NCBI GenBank assembly: GCA_023129165.1
Contig: JAGMCL010000053.1
Coordinates: forward strand, 1-38,583
Origin: Caldifarciminota bacterium
GTDB lineage: Bacteria; Hydrothermota; UBA3073
Length of the DNA stretch: 38,583 bases
Direction of reading: 5' to 3'
Program-made: the position numbers and the translations under genes
In this document: positions 1-6,817 of the stretch, one piece after another
Numbering within the stretch: position 1 is the stretch's first letter
Layout of the letters: each line of letters opens with the position of its first letter
The notes under the pieces: generated by a model
Seen by the model: the letters and a program-made list of their open reading frames with translations, nothing else
Database searches by the model: none
What the model was told of the DNA's origin: nothing

Positions 1-546
1 ATTCGTTTCTTCTGGTTTGAACCTCCTTGCGTAAGTATTGGGAGAATTCAAAACCCAGAAACTTTATCTAATATTAAATACTATCTCGTACGAAGACCGA
101 CTGGTGGGAGGGCGGTTATCCATAAGAACGATCTTTCTTTCAGTATTATATGTAGAATAGATGATCCTGTGTTCGGAGGTAATGTTCTTAAAACGTATAT
201 GAGGTCGTCACATCTACTTGTTGACACATTGAGGTCTGTAGGAATAGATGCAGAGATGGTAAAAGCAGAATCAGGAAATCTTAAATCTCCACTCTGCCTT
301 AAATCTACAAGCAGATACGAGATGGTATCGGGTGGCAGAAAGATTATGGGAAACGCACAGTGGAGGGAAGATGACATGATCCTTCTTCAAGGAAGTTTGT
401 CTGTTAAAGCAGACAGAGAGGATGTTATAGATAAATATAAATTAGCATTGTTTAATAGGGGGATTGAATTTTCAGAAGGTTCTCTGACAGATGAAGAACA
501 ATCTCTTGCTCTTTTAAATACACCAAAATTCAGAATAGAAAGCTGA
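1..546 (+). CDS. LipM/LplA-family lipoyl or octanoyl transferase, 5' end cut by window
   Basis: The reading frame is open from base 1 to a TGA at 544-546, so this is the C-terminal 181 residues of a longer protein. Visible family signatures are RRPTGGRAVIH at nt 91-123 (the lipoyl-binding RRxTGGRAV loop of the BPL/LplA fold), SPLCLKS with a Cys at nt 295-297, and GGRKIMGNAQWR with the conserved lysine. The Cys sits where LipM-type octanoyltransferases have their acyl-thioester cysteine, which favours octanoyl-ACP transfer over ATP-dependent lipoate ligation, but the two subfamilies cannot be separated from this fragment. The protein would supply lipoyl groups for 2-oxoacid dehydrogenases or the glycine cleavage system in the cytoplasm. 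An internal GTG at 169 should not be used as the start because the RRPTGG motif lies upstream of it. Confidence 0.85.
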   Translation: MRFFWFEPPCVSIGRIQNPETLSNIKYYLVRRPTGGRAVIHKNDLSFSIICRIDDPVFGGNVLKTYMRSSHLLVDTLRSVGIDAEMVKAESGNLKSPLCLKSTSRYEMVSGGRKIMGNAQWREDDMILLQGSLSVKADREDVIDKYKLALFNRGIEFSEGSLTDEEQSLALLNTPKFRIES

Positions 547-557
547 CAATTTTTTGA

Positions 558-586
558 TTGACATTTTTTGAAAGCTATGTTATAAT
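558..586 (+). promoter_or_regulatory. Sigma-70 promoter, perfect consensus, upstream of fabG
   Basis: TTGACA at 558-563 and TATAAT at 581-586 are separated by exactly 17 bases. It starts 12 bases after the stop of the lipoyl transferase and about 240 bases before fabG, so it should drive fabG and the abutting tRNA-His. The intervening leader contains a degenerate TCATTGCGAGGAG...GAAGCAATCGC dispersed repeat. Confidence 0.85.
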
Positions 587-823
587 ACATAGTAATTGCG
601 GGGTAGATAAGAGTTTTATTGTCCAGAAGTTCTCATAATGACACGCTACTCTCGGTCATTGCGAGGAGTCAGTTGTCCATTAAAAAGTACGACGAAGCAA
701 TCGCATTTAAGGGCGGATAGTTATAGAAAAATGAGATTATCATGCTATCGGAAACGATGAAAGGTTTCATATTGTCTGTCATCACGAGAGTTCTGGAAAT
801 TCTATAATCTTAGTATAATAAGT

Positions 824-1549
824 ATGGAACTTAAGGGAAAAATTAGTATAGTAACTGGTGGAGCAAGAGGTATTGGAAGAGCTATAGCTGCCTCTCTTGT
901 GAAGCAGATGTCTGAGGTTATTATATGGGATATTTGTGATGAAGACGGAATCAGGACAGCAGAGGAGATTGGATGTAAATTTATGAAGGTCGATGTCTCG
1001 AGTTTTTTAGATGTTAAAAAAAATACAAAGGATGTGCTGGAAGAACATGGGAAAATCGATATATTAATAAATAATGCTGGTATAACAAGAGATAACTTAC
1101 TCTTGAGGATGAAGGAAGAAGAATTCGATGCTGTACTCAAGGTTAATCTAAAGAGTGTCTTTAATACTACACATACCGTACTACCGTCGATGATAAAAAA
1201 TAGGTGGGGAAGGATAGTAAATCTCTCATCTATAATAGGTGTAATTGGTAATAAGGGTCAGGCAAACTATGCAGCATCCAAAGCTGGAATTATTGGATTT
1301 GCTAAATCTGTAGCAAGAGAAGTTGCTACACGTGGTATTACAGTCAATTCGATAGCACCGGGATTCATTGAGACAGAGATGACGAAGAAACTTCCAGATA
1401 CAGTGAAAGAGGTATATATCAAAACAATCCCGATGGGAAGATTTGGAACACCAGATGATATTGCCAATCTTGTTCTTTTCCTTGTTTCTGAGTCTGCCTC
1501 CTATATAACCGGTCAGGTTATAAATATTGATGGGGGTATGGTAATGTAA
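824..1549 (+). CDS. fabG: 3-oxoacyl-[acyl-carrier-protein] reductase
   Basis: This 241-residue classical short-chain dehydrogenase has the family length for FabG. It shows the NAD(P)-binding TGGARGIG at residues 11-18, NNAG at 83-86, and the catalytic Ser136-Tyr149-Lys153 set (YAASK at 149-153), plus the PG segment at 179-180 and a C-terminal INIDGGMVM. FabG reduces 3-oxoacyl-ACP with NADPH in the elongation cycle of type II fatty acid synthesis. The ATG at 824 follows TATAATAAGT without a clear Shine-Dalgarno. The stop TAA is immediately followed by the first base of tRNA-His, so both probably lie on one transcript from the promoter at 558-586. Paralogues in this family can act on other 3-oxo or hydroxy substrates. 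Confidence 0.93.
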   Translation: MELKGKISIVTGGARGIGRAIAASLVKQMSEVIIWDICDEDGIRTAEEIGCKFMKVDVSSFLDVKKNTKDVLEEHGKIDILINNAGITRDNLLLRMKEEEFDAVLKVNLKSVFNTTHTVLPSMIKNRWGRIVNLSSIIGVIGNKGQANYAASKAGIIGFAKSVAREVATRGITVNSIAPGFIETEMTKKLPDTVKEVYIKTIPMGRFGTPDDIANLVLFLVSESASYITGQVINIDGGMVM

Positions 1550-1622
1550 GCCGGCGTAGCTCAGATGGAAGAGCACCTGACTGTGGATCAGGGTGTCATG
1601 GGTTCGAGTCCCGTCGCCGGTA
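1550..1622 (+). tRNA. tRNA-His(GTG)
   Basis: A full cloverleaf folds: acceptor GCCGGCG with CGCCGGT (first pair G1-U72), U8-A9, D stem GCTC/GAGC, anticodon stem CCTGA/TCAGG around loop CTGTGGA with anticodon GTG, and T stem ATGGG/CCCGT with loop TTCGAGT. The discriminator is A73 and no CCA is encoded. Position -1 is an A, the last base of the fabG stop codon, so the G(-1):C73 pair usual for bacterial tRNA-His is absent. The gene abuts fabG with no spacer. Confidence 0.93.
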
Positions 1623-1755
1623 TTTGCCCCTTTGTAAATTTTTTCTTGCATTTTTTTAATTATCCCAAATTATGAGCTAATAAACCACAAGATTACCACA
1701 AGAGAGATATAAGACCTTGTGGATATATTTGCCATTTTTAGTATGTGGTCTGCTT

Positions 1756-1786
1756 GCCCCGTTGCTTCGAAGGAGCTTTGCGGGGC
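1756..1786 (+). terminator. Possible terminator hairpin after tRNA-His
   Basis: GCCCCG (1756-1761) pairs with CGGGGC (1781-1786), with CTTCGAAG inside the loop, followed by GGTCTTTT. The stem is short and the T tract is brief and offset, so termination is plausible but not certain. It lies about 135 bases downstream of tRNA-His in otherwise gene-free DNA. Confidence 0.4.
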
Positions 1787-1852
1787 GGTCTTTTGTCTTC
1801 AGTCTAAATTTATAATCTGTGTTTAAGACATATTTTGAGATTATTTCTTTTC

Positions 1853-1948
1853 TTGACTTTTTATAAAATTAATTGTATAATATAAGAAAAGAGTAGTCAG
1901 CAATAAGAAATTAAATTTTAAAAATTAAAGACCTGACACCATTGTGTA
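1853..1948 (+). repeat. Dispersed repeat carrying a promoter, copy 1
   Basis: The unit begins with a promoter-like TTGACT (1853-1858), 17 bases, TATAAT (1876-1881), and ends with AAAATTAAAGACCTGACACC. The same arrangement with point differences recurs at 3571-3660. The terminal GACCTGAC(A/C)CCATT block also stands alone at 2174-2201 and 2988-3010. The stretch 1623-2278 holds only such repeats and no gene I can support. The GACCTGACCCC end resembles flanks of Y1/REP-associated transposon sequences, but no transposase is present. Confidence 0.65.
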
Positions 1949-2111
1949 CACTACCATCTCAAGTAGGAGAGACTTCCTAGTCTCGATATACTTCGAAAAA
2001 ATTTTTATAATAAATAACAACAAATGTATCAGACTCAGAAATAAGAAATAACTGAAAAAAACAGTCTAATAAAACAATAGATATACTATAAAGTATAGTT
2101 TCAATAAGCTG

Positions 2112-2167
2112 TTTAAATTCATGTTTTTCTATTACCTAAATCTTATTTCTTAGCCTGACCCCCATTT
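2112..2167. repeat. 56-bp exact repeat, copy 1
   Basis: This block (starting TTTAAATTCATG, ending TTAGCCTGACCCCCATTT) is identical to 3667-3722. Its CTTAGCCTGACCCC end appears inverted at 9578-9600 downstream of the propeller gene. It is followed at 2174-2201 by another copy of the GACCTGACACCATTGTGTA block. Together these bracket the MNT/HEPN pair on its left. Confidence 0.8.
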
Positions 2168-2278
2168 CCCTATAAAGTTAAAGACCTGACACCATTGTGT
2201 ATGTATTGACTGATAATGACAAGATAAACCTTAGTGCTTTTGTTAAATTAAAAGTAATATTAACAACTTAGAGGGATT

Positions 2279-2587
2279 ATGATAAAAGACGAAAACTTGA
2301 TGAAAATAAAAGAAGTGATAAAAAATATTTTTCCTGATAGTCGGGTAATATTATTTGGTTCCAGAAGCAAAGAAAAATATGACAGTCAGAGTGATTATGA
2401 CATTTTGGTAATAGTTAAACAAAATTTGACAATTAAAGAAAAGCGCCAATATGCAAGTGTTATAAGAAGACAACTGGCTGAAATACCCATTGATGTGATT
2501 GTTAAGACAGAAGAAGATATAATTTATTATCAGGATAAAATAGGAAGTGTGACAAGAGAAGCTGTGTTAGAAGGAGTTAGTTTATGA
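2279..2587 (+). CDS. MNT-type nucleotidyltransferase, antitoxin of a HEPN/MNT pair
   Basis: This 102-residue minimal nucleotidyltransferase has the pol-beta signature GSRS at 27-30 followed by SDYD at 38-41, the metal-binding Asp pair being D39 and D41. Family knowledge: MntA-type proteins neutralise the HEPN ribonuclease, in known cases by transferring AMP to a tyrosine on it. The start ATG at 2279 follows GAGGGATT. It overlaps the HEPN gene by four bases (ATGA), indicating translational coupling. The pair is bracketed by copies of the GACCTGAC(A/C)CC repeat, which suggests it arrived as a mobile cassette. Confidence 0.88.
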   Translation: MIKDENLMKIKEVIKNIFPDSRVILFGSRSKEKYDSQSDYDILVIVKQNLTIKEKRQYASVIRRQLAEIPIDVIVKTEEDIIYYQDKIGSVTREAVLEGVSL

Positions 2588-2964
2588 TAGATGAGTATAT
2601 TAAACAGTGGCTTACTAAAGCAGATAATGATTTAAAAATAGTAGAACATGAATTGGATTTACCAGAAAAGGAAATAGTTAAAGACGTAGTTTGTTTTCAC
2701 TGTCAACAGGCGGTGGAAAAATATTTAAAGGCATTCTTAATATATCATAAGGCAGAAGTCGAAAGGACCCATGATATAGAGCATTTATTGGATCAGTGTG
2801 CGTTAATTGACAAAGATTTTGTCAATATTGAAGTAAGAGAATTATCCAGTTTTGGAGTAGATATTCGTTATCCAGATGATTTTTATGTTCCTGATATGGA
2901 GGAAGTGAAATTTTATTACGATTTAACAAAACGAGTTAAAGGCTTAGTCCTTACAAAATTATAG
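2584..2964 (+). CDS. HEPN-domain protein, toxin of a HEPN/MNT pair
   Basis: This 126-residue all-helical HEPN protein has the family's CFHCQQAVEKYLKAFL helix at 37-52, RTHDIEHLL at 61-69 (the Arg/His segment forming the RNase site) and RYPDDFYVP at 95-103. HEPN toxins of this type are cytoplasmic RNases. The start codon overlaps the stop of the MNT gene (ATGA). Length and order match complete modules, so the pair looks intact. A GACCTGACCCCATT repeat begins 24 bases after the stop. Confidence 0.88.
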   Translation: MIDEYIKQWLTKADNDLKIVEHELDLPEKEIVKDVVCFHCQQAVEKYLKAFLIYHKAEVERTHDIEHLLDQCALIDKDFVNIEVRELSSFGVDIRYPDDFYVPDMEEVKFYYDLTKRVKGLVLTKL

Positions 2965-2987
2965 ATAAGAGAATGAAGCTAAAGTTT

Positions 2988-3010
2988 AAAATTAAAGACC
3001 TGACCCCATT
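2988..3010. repeat. GACCTGACCCC repeat, copy 3, right flank of the toxin-antitoxin pair
   Basis: This block is identical over 23 bases to 3638-3660 and differs by single bases from 1921-1943 and 2174-2196. It forms the junction between the HEPN gene and the regulator remnant, whose frame begins just inside it. Confidence 0.75.
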
Positions 3011-3024
3011 TACCTGATAAGGCA

Positions 3025-3363
3025 ATGGAAGTCAACCGCTCACCGCCGCCGGAGTTTACTACCGACTCAGACAGAAATTATTTCTTGACCGTTTTGAAGA
3101 AACATCTATTGTCCCAAGTAGTGTCCCAAGAGCTGTCCCAAGTTGAAGAAGGATTAAGTGAACAAGCTATAAAGATTCTTGGGTTCTGTAGGATAGCAAG
3201 GAAAAGACAGGAGATACTGGTCTATATTGGTTTGTCAAATCATCCTGATAACTACAAACGCCATATTAAACCTCTTATAGAAAGCGGCAAATTGGAGCTG
3301 ACGATACCTGACAAACCAAAACATCGAAATCAGAAGTATCGAACACGAAAGAGGAACATATAA
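3025..3363 (+). pseudogene. C-terminal remnant of an AlbA_2 / RecG-like transcriptional regulator
   Basis: The 112 residues begin with the segment PPPEFTTDSDRNYFLTVL, characteristic of the region after the ATPase-like part of COG2865 (AlbA_2) regulators, then a VSQELSQVEEGLSEQ linker and a winged-helix-like LGFCRIARKRQEILVYIGL. The N-terminal AlbA_2 domain, normally several hundred residues, is missing and the frame opens directly out of a dispersed repeat, so this is a truncated relic. Such regulators often neighbour restriction-modification genes, and an HsdS fragment follows 40 bases later. Confidence 0.7.
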
Positions 3364-3403
3364 GAAAACGTATAAGAATGCGTATAAGAAAGCGATATAA
3401 AAA

Positions 3404-3523
3404 ATGAACCTAAAATATGGACACTATCCACGATACAACACCTATAAGGATTCTGGCATTGAGTGGCTGGGGGAGATTCCGGAGTATTGGGAGGTAGAAA
3501 GATTGAAAAATTTATTAGTCTAA
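3404..3523 (+). pseudogene. N-terminal remnant of a type I restriction specificity subunit (HsdS)
   Basis: A 39-codon frame contains YKDSGIEWLGEIPEYWEVER, a near-consensus start of HsdS proteins (the KxSGIEWLGEIPxHWEV motif that opens the first target-recognition domain). It ends at TAA 3521-3523, where a full subunit would continue for about 400 residues. It lies directly downstream of the AlbA_2 remnant, an arrangement known from type I loci, so both are probably debris of one lost restriction-modification locus. Confidence 0.75.
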
Positions 3524-3570
3524 ACAAAAGAAATAGTGTCAGTTCTGCGTAACAACCGTTGACTTTTCCC

Positions 3571-3722
3571 TTGATATTTTATGAAATTGATTGTACAATA
3601 TAAAAAGAGGGTAGTTGGCTGTAATAAGCTGAAAGTTAAAATTAAAGACCTGACCCCATTGCAGGTTTTAAATTCATGTTTTTCTATTACCTAAATCTTA
3701 TTTCTTAGCCTGACCCCCATTT
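3571..3722 (+). repeat. Promoter-bearing repeat copy 2 joined to the 56-bp repeat copy 2
   Basis: TTGATA (3571-3576), a 17-base spacer and TACAAT (3594-3599) open the unit. GACCTGACCCCATT ends at 3660 and the 56-bp block identical to 2112-2167 occupies 3667-3722. Copy 1 has the same order but with about 160 bases between the two parts. No transposase is encoded in either copy. Confidence 0.7.
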
Positions 3723-3740
3723 TCTCAGGCAAGATTTTTC

Positions 3741-3769
3741 TTGATTTTTCCTCTATTTAGTGCTATAAT
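3741..3769 (+). promoter_or_regulatory. Sigma-70 promoter upstream of the small cysteine protein
   Basis: TTGATT at 3741-3746 and TATAAT at 3764-3769 with 17-base spacing. It lies 195 bases before the 64-codon gene, the same geometry as the promoter at 28658-28686 before the small membrane protein that shares its leader sequence. Confidence 0.65.
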
Positions 3770-3887
3770 GAGAGTGAATAATAGAAAAAGCTGGGGTATT
3801 ACCGCGGATTAATATGTATCGTGAAATTTATCGTTGTTTCTCTCTTACCACTGTCGTTGCACGTTTTTATAAGGTTTTTGAGGTGAC

Positions 3888-3949
3888 AAGCTTTAACAAA
3901 ATTGCACCCTCAACGTTACATAACTCTATTTACAGGACATAAGAATTTA
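3888..3949 (+). repeat. Conserved leader module, copy A
   Basis: Bases 3908-3949 match 28844-28885 at 38 of 42 positions, and the AAG(C/T)TTTAAC(A/C)AAA stretch just upstream (3888-3901) is also shared. In both places it ends 15-20 bases before the start codon of an otherwise unrelated small gene. Its tail partner (AAAAAACACGCAAATACAG) is at 4159-4177. Confidence 0.65.
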
Positions 3950-3964
3950 CAAAAGGGAGAGTAT

Positions 3965-4159
3965 ATGACAGATAAGATTCATAAATCAACTGAAAGAACC
4001 CGGTTTAACTGTGCAAATTATCGTAATCCAGACAAATGTGATCCCCGGATAGCGAAGGATTTCTGGAGTTGGAGTAAACAAAAAGCGGATAAGATGTGCT
4101 CTAAGTGTCCAAATTTTGAGCCAAAAACACATAACCAAGGAAAATTAAGAGGCCAATAA
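3965..4159 (+). CDS. Small four-cysteine protein of unknown function
   Basis: This 64-residue product is not recognised. ATG 3965 is preferred over the in-frame ATG at 3902 because AAAGGGAGAG precedes it and the upstream codons lie inside a repeated leader module. The central part contains four cysteines arranged as C-x7-C-x20-C-x2-C, ending MCSKCPNF, which would suit a single metal-binding site. It is charged, with no signal peptide or membrane segment. The stop codon overlaps a 19-base tail that is identical to 29225-29243 downstream of another small gene, so it may be the variable cargo of a cassette. Confidence 0.55.
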   Translation: MTDKIHKSTERTRFNCANYRNPDKCDPRIAKDFWSWSKQKADKMCSKCPNFEPKTHNQGKLRGQ

Positions 4160-4177
4160 AAAAACACGCAAATACAG
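4159..4177 (+). repeat. Conserved tail module, copy A
   Basis: The 19-base AAAAAACACGCAAATACAG is identical to 29225-29243. Read in frame, both copies continue as TRKYRLLKALKGL here and TRKYRLVEARKQGG there, so similarity extends past the identical bases and may come from the end of a lost coding region. Confidence 0.6.
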
Positions 4178-4267
4178 GCTGTTGAAGGCACTAAAGGGAT
4201 TAAGTTAGTAGTATTTGATTATATATTATAAGACCATATAATAATTTCTTATGAGCTGTCTTTCACA

Positions 4268-4331
4268 CCCTCACAATCTCTTTCTCTACCTCAAATTCTA
4301 CAGAGGTTGTATTGCGCCCACAACACCAGGA
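4268..4331. repeat. Promoter-proximal dispersed repeat, copy 1
   Basis: CCTCACAATCTCTTTCTCTACC is followed after 19 bases by ATTGCGCCCACAACACCAGGA (4311-4331). Both halves recur at 6037-6195, where hairpins separate them, and the first half recurs at 9617-9645. Each copy lies upstream of a strong sigma-70 promoter. Confidence 0.65.
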
Positions 4332-4392
4332 AGATCGAGTCTTCTGCAATATCTCTACTCTCGTAGGCAGCATATTCTAATTGACATTTTAC

Positions 4393-4421
4393 TTGATTTT
4401 TTCTTCAGGTTGTGTTATAAT
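4393..4421 (+). promoter_or_regulatory. Sigma-70 promoter upstream of the Fic gene
   Basis: TTGATT at 4393-4398 and TATAAT at 4416-4421, 17-base spacing. The resulting leader of about 200 bases to the Fic gene contains an inverted repeat GGGAGTTAT (4510-4518) / ATAACTCCC (4566-4574). A 37-codon frame at 4452-4565 inside the leader has no ribosome-binding site and is not called. Confidence 0.7.
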
Positions 4422-4625
4422 AGTAAAAGATTGAAATATTTGGGTTACGAAATGAGAAAAAGGGGAGTGATAGGTAAGTATCTCGCAAGTTGCGGGATAA
4501 CACCACATTGGGAGTTATCCGCGATTAACTACGGTTATAAATATTTATGCGAAATAATCCACTAAATAACTCCCAAGAGTTGACTTTAACTGATTAGAAT
4601 ATTCAAGTATCTCAAGGAGTTGACA

Positions 4626-5753
4626 ATGAATCTGAAAGACTTTAAAGCTGGAACTTATCTTCAACAATATCAATACAAAAGTTTTCTTCCATCAAAAATA
4701 AACCAGACATGGGTATGGAGTGACCCAGAGTTAAACATCTTGCTGGAAAAAGCAATGCTAAATCTGAGTCAACTCGATGCATATTCACACATTGTCCCCG
4801 ATATTGATTTGTTTATCCACATGCATATTGTCAAAGAAGCTAATAAATCAAGTCGAATAGAAGGTACGAAAACTCAAATTGATGAAGATTTATTGACAGA
4901 GGATTATGTTAATCCTGAGAAACGAGATGACTGGTATGAAGTCCAAAATTATATCCAAGCAATCAACTATGCGATTGACCAGTTAAAAAAAATTCCCCTT
5001 TCATGTCGTTTGCTTAAAAAAACTCATGAAATTTTATTGCAAGGTGTTCGGGGACAAAGGAAGTCCCCAGGGGAATTCAGACGAAGCCAGAACTGGATTG
5101 GTGGATCTAACTTATCCGATGCAATTTATATTCCTCCGCCCCACGAAGGTGTTCCAGAACTTATGAGTGATCTGGAAAAATTCTGGCATAATAGTTCGAT
5201 TCAGGTCCCATATCTTATACGGATTGCTATGTCTCATTATCAATTCGAAGCGATTCATCCGTTTTTAGATGGCAACGGTAGAATTGGACGATTATTAATT
5301 ACGCTCTATCTTGTCAGCAATAAAATATTGACCAAACCTTCTTTGTATCTATCAGACTTCTTTGAACGACATAGACCATCGTATTATCAAGCATTGTCAA
5401 GAGTCCATGAATCCAATGATATAATCCATTGGATCAAGTTTTTTTTGAATGCTATTATAGAGACTGCGGAACAGGGGAAAATTACGTTCCAGAAAATCCT
5501 GGAATTATGCAACGAAATCAACAATTATTTGCTGTCGTTAGGTCGCAGAGCAAATAGTGTTAAGATGATTTTTGATTATCTGTATAAAAAACCAGTGACA
5601 AGCGCTCCAGATTTGATTGAAAAGGTCGAGTTATCAAAACGCCCAATTAGCGAGATCTTAAATAAACTGGTAAAATCAAATTATCTAATAGAATCAACAG
5701 GATATCAGAGAAACAGAATCTTTAAATTCAAAAAGTATCTAGATTTATTTTAG
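4626..5753 (+). CDS. Fic-domain AMP-transferase with winged-helix C-terminus
   Basis: The 375-residue protein carries the full catalytic motif HPFLDGNGRIGR at residues 211-222, with the transfer-essential His211, and upstream the autoinhibitory motif S75-x3-E79-G80 (SSRIEG) that marks class II Fic enzymes. The N-terminal Fic_N region (LPSKINQTWVWSD) and the C-terminal helix-turn-helix region (about 310-375, NSVKMIFDYL...VELSKRPISEILNKL) match the common three-part Fic/DUF4172-like architecture. Fic proteins transfer AMP from ATP to Ser/Thr/Tyr of target proteins; the target here is unknown. ATG 4626 is chosen because AAGGAG ends six bases before it; an in-frame TTG at 4620 is less likely. It is a single gene downstream of a repeat-bearing promoter. 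Confidence 0.9.
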   Translation: MNLKDFKAGTYLQQYQYKSFLPSKINQTWVWSDPELNILLEKAMLNLSQLDAYSHIVPDIDLFIHMHIVKEANKSSRIEGTKTQIDEDLLTEDYVNPEKRDDWYEVQNYIQAINYAIDQLKKIPLSCRLLKKTHEILLQGVRGQRKSPGEFRRSQNWIGGSNLSDAIYIPPPHEGVPELMSDLEKFWHNSSIQVPYLIRIAMSHYQFEAIHPFLDGNGRIGRLLITLYLVSNKILTKPSLYLSDFFERHRPSYYQALSRVHESNDIIHWIKFFLNAIIETAEQGKITFQKILELCNEINNYLLSLGRRANSVKMIFDYLYKKPVTSAPDLIEKVELSKRPISEILNKLVKSNYLIESTGYQRNRIFKFKKYLDLF

Positions 5754-5779
5754 CCGGAAGGTATCCCACGGAAATCATT

Positions 5780-5809
5780 TAGGATACTTTTGAGCTGAAA
5801 AGTATCCTA
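5780..5809. repeat. 12-bp perfect inverted repeat after the Fic gene
   Basis: TAGGATACTTTT (5780-5791) and AAAAGTATCCTA (5798-5809) enclose GAGCTG. The region 5758-5845 also reads as degenerate direct repeats of a roughly 40-base GTATCC...ACTTTT...CTGAA unit. There is no T tract, so a simple terminator is unlikely; it starts 27 bases after the stop codon. Confidence 0.6.
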
Positions 5810-6036
5810 TGGATTTTCATAGTGTACTTTTTAAACTGAAGGTAATCTAAAGCTCAAAGATAGGTGGATTATATTTATATAACATGCGGATGCAGGGTAC
5901 AATCGTATAAACATGTGGCTTCCATCTAAAACCATCCACAAACCGAATCGGAACTCATTCGCTAACAGACAAACTGTAAAGCTCATTTCGTTCATGTAAT
6001 GCAGATGGGCTTTGGCTGTGCTGGGGATATTATAAC

Positions 6037-6195
6037 CTCACAATCTCTTTCTCTACCTTCCCACAAATGTCCCGCCTTCTGCGGGATCCCGATATGGCGG
6101 GAAGGGATTTACGCATTGCTTTAATAAATTCAGGAGATGTTAAATGGTAGCACTATTTGCATAGTGCTCCATAAATTGCGTCCACAACACCAGGA
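6037..6195. repeat. Promoter-proximal dispersed repeat, copy 2, with inserted hairpins
   Basis: The same two halves as at 4268-4331 are present (6037-6058 and 6175-6195) but about 115 bases separate them. That insert holds TCCCGCC/GGCGGGA (6070-6076, 6096-6102) around the palindrome CGGGATCCCG (6082-6091), and AGCACTAT/ATAGTGCT (6149-6156, 6161-6168). The gene-free stretch 5754-6817 contains these repeats, a promoter and a possible 22-codon frame. Confidence 0.65.
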
Positions 6196-6219
6196 TAATA
6201 GAATCGGTTAAAAAAAACC

Positions 6220-6248
6220 TTGACAAATTGGTGGTTTTAGATTATAAT
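6220..6248 (+). promoter_or_regulatory. Sigma-70 promoter, perfect consensus, upstream of the propeller protein
   Basis: TTGACA at 6220-6225 and TATAAT at 6243-6248, exactly 17 bases apart. The next annotated start is 570 bases away, so the message should have a long untranslated leader. Confidence 0.75.
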
Positions 6249-6602
6249 AAAATAACCAATGATATTAACTAAAATAGGAGGTTAAGACAAGAGAAGTAAA
6301 GTAAACTTAAAATTGCAACAGCTGGGGACACCTGTTAGTTAAGCCGTTGCCTTTTCGATTTGATTTCTAAACAATCTTAAAGAAACTCACTTTCATATTC
6401 CTACTATTTGCACCTGAAACAATAGAAATAGCCTGTTAAGGATTAAAAAAGTTCTCTCCCATCTGACCTACACAATTACCATAAATCTCAAGTAGACCGA
6501 ATCTCCAACCGTCTTCCTAACACCCATGACCTCGCTTGATAGAAACTTTTTACCCTTTTTAAAGTCATAGAATAAAATATAACGATTCAACGGGAGGTTA
6601 AA

Positions 6603-6671
6603 ATGAAAAGAATACTAATTTTCACGAGGGTATTCGTTGACGCTGTTTGTATACCCGTTTCAGCAACATAA
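6603..6671 (+). CDS. Possible 22-codon leader peptide
   Basis: ATG 6603 follows a strong GGGAGG six bases upstream, and the short hydrophobic product (starts MKRILIFTRVF, ends PVSAT) stops at 6669-6671. It lies inside the long leader of the propeller gene, so it could be a leader peptide or the relic of a signal sequence. There is no similarity I recognise and chance is a real alternative. Confidence 0.3.
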   Translation: MKRILIFTRVFVDAVCIPVSAT

Positions 6672-6817
6672 AAAGAAGGTGGTAAAAGGGACAAGGGAAC
6701 TAATAAGTGCTTGGGGTGTGCCTGAGAACACCCTGTAGTACAAATCAAAAGGAGGAGAAGATGAAAAAAGTGAAAACTGCAAAGTGCAAAATGCAAAATT
6801 ATAAAAAGGAGGGAAAG

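Noticed and set aside
169-171. GTG 169 as the start of the first gene
   Set aside because: The lipoyl-binding RRPTGGRAV motif is encoded upstream in the same open frame, so the gene begins outside the window.
1226-1651. Minus-strand frame of 141 codons across fabG and tRNA-His
   Set aside because: It reads antisense through the tRNA (RTHDTLIHSQVLFHLSY-type peptide) and fabG; classic spurious frame.
4251-4565. Plus-strand frame of 104 codons before the Fic gene
   Set aside because: Runs through a dispersed repeat and a promoter, has no ribosome-binding site and no recognisable motif.
6700-6745. TPP-riboswitch-like GGGGTG...CTGAGA...CACCC before the propeller gene
   Set aside because: Only the first stem resembles a THI element; the conserved second half is absent and the downstream gene has no link to thiamine.
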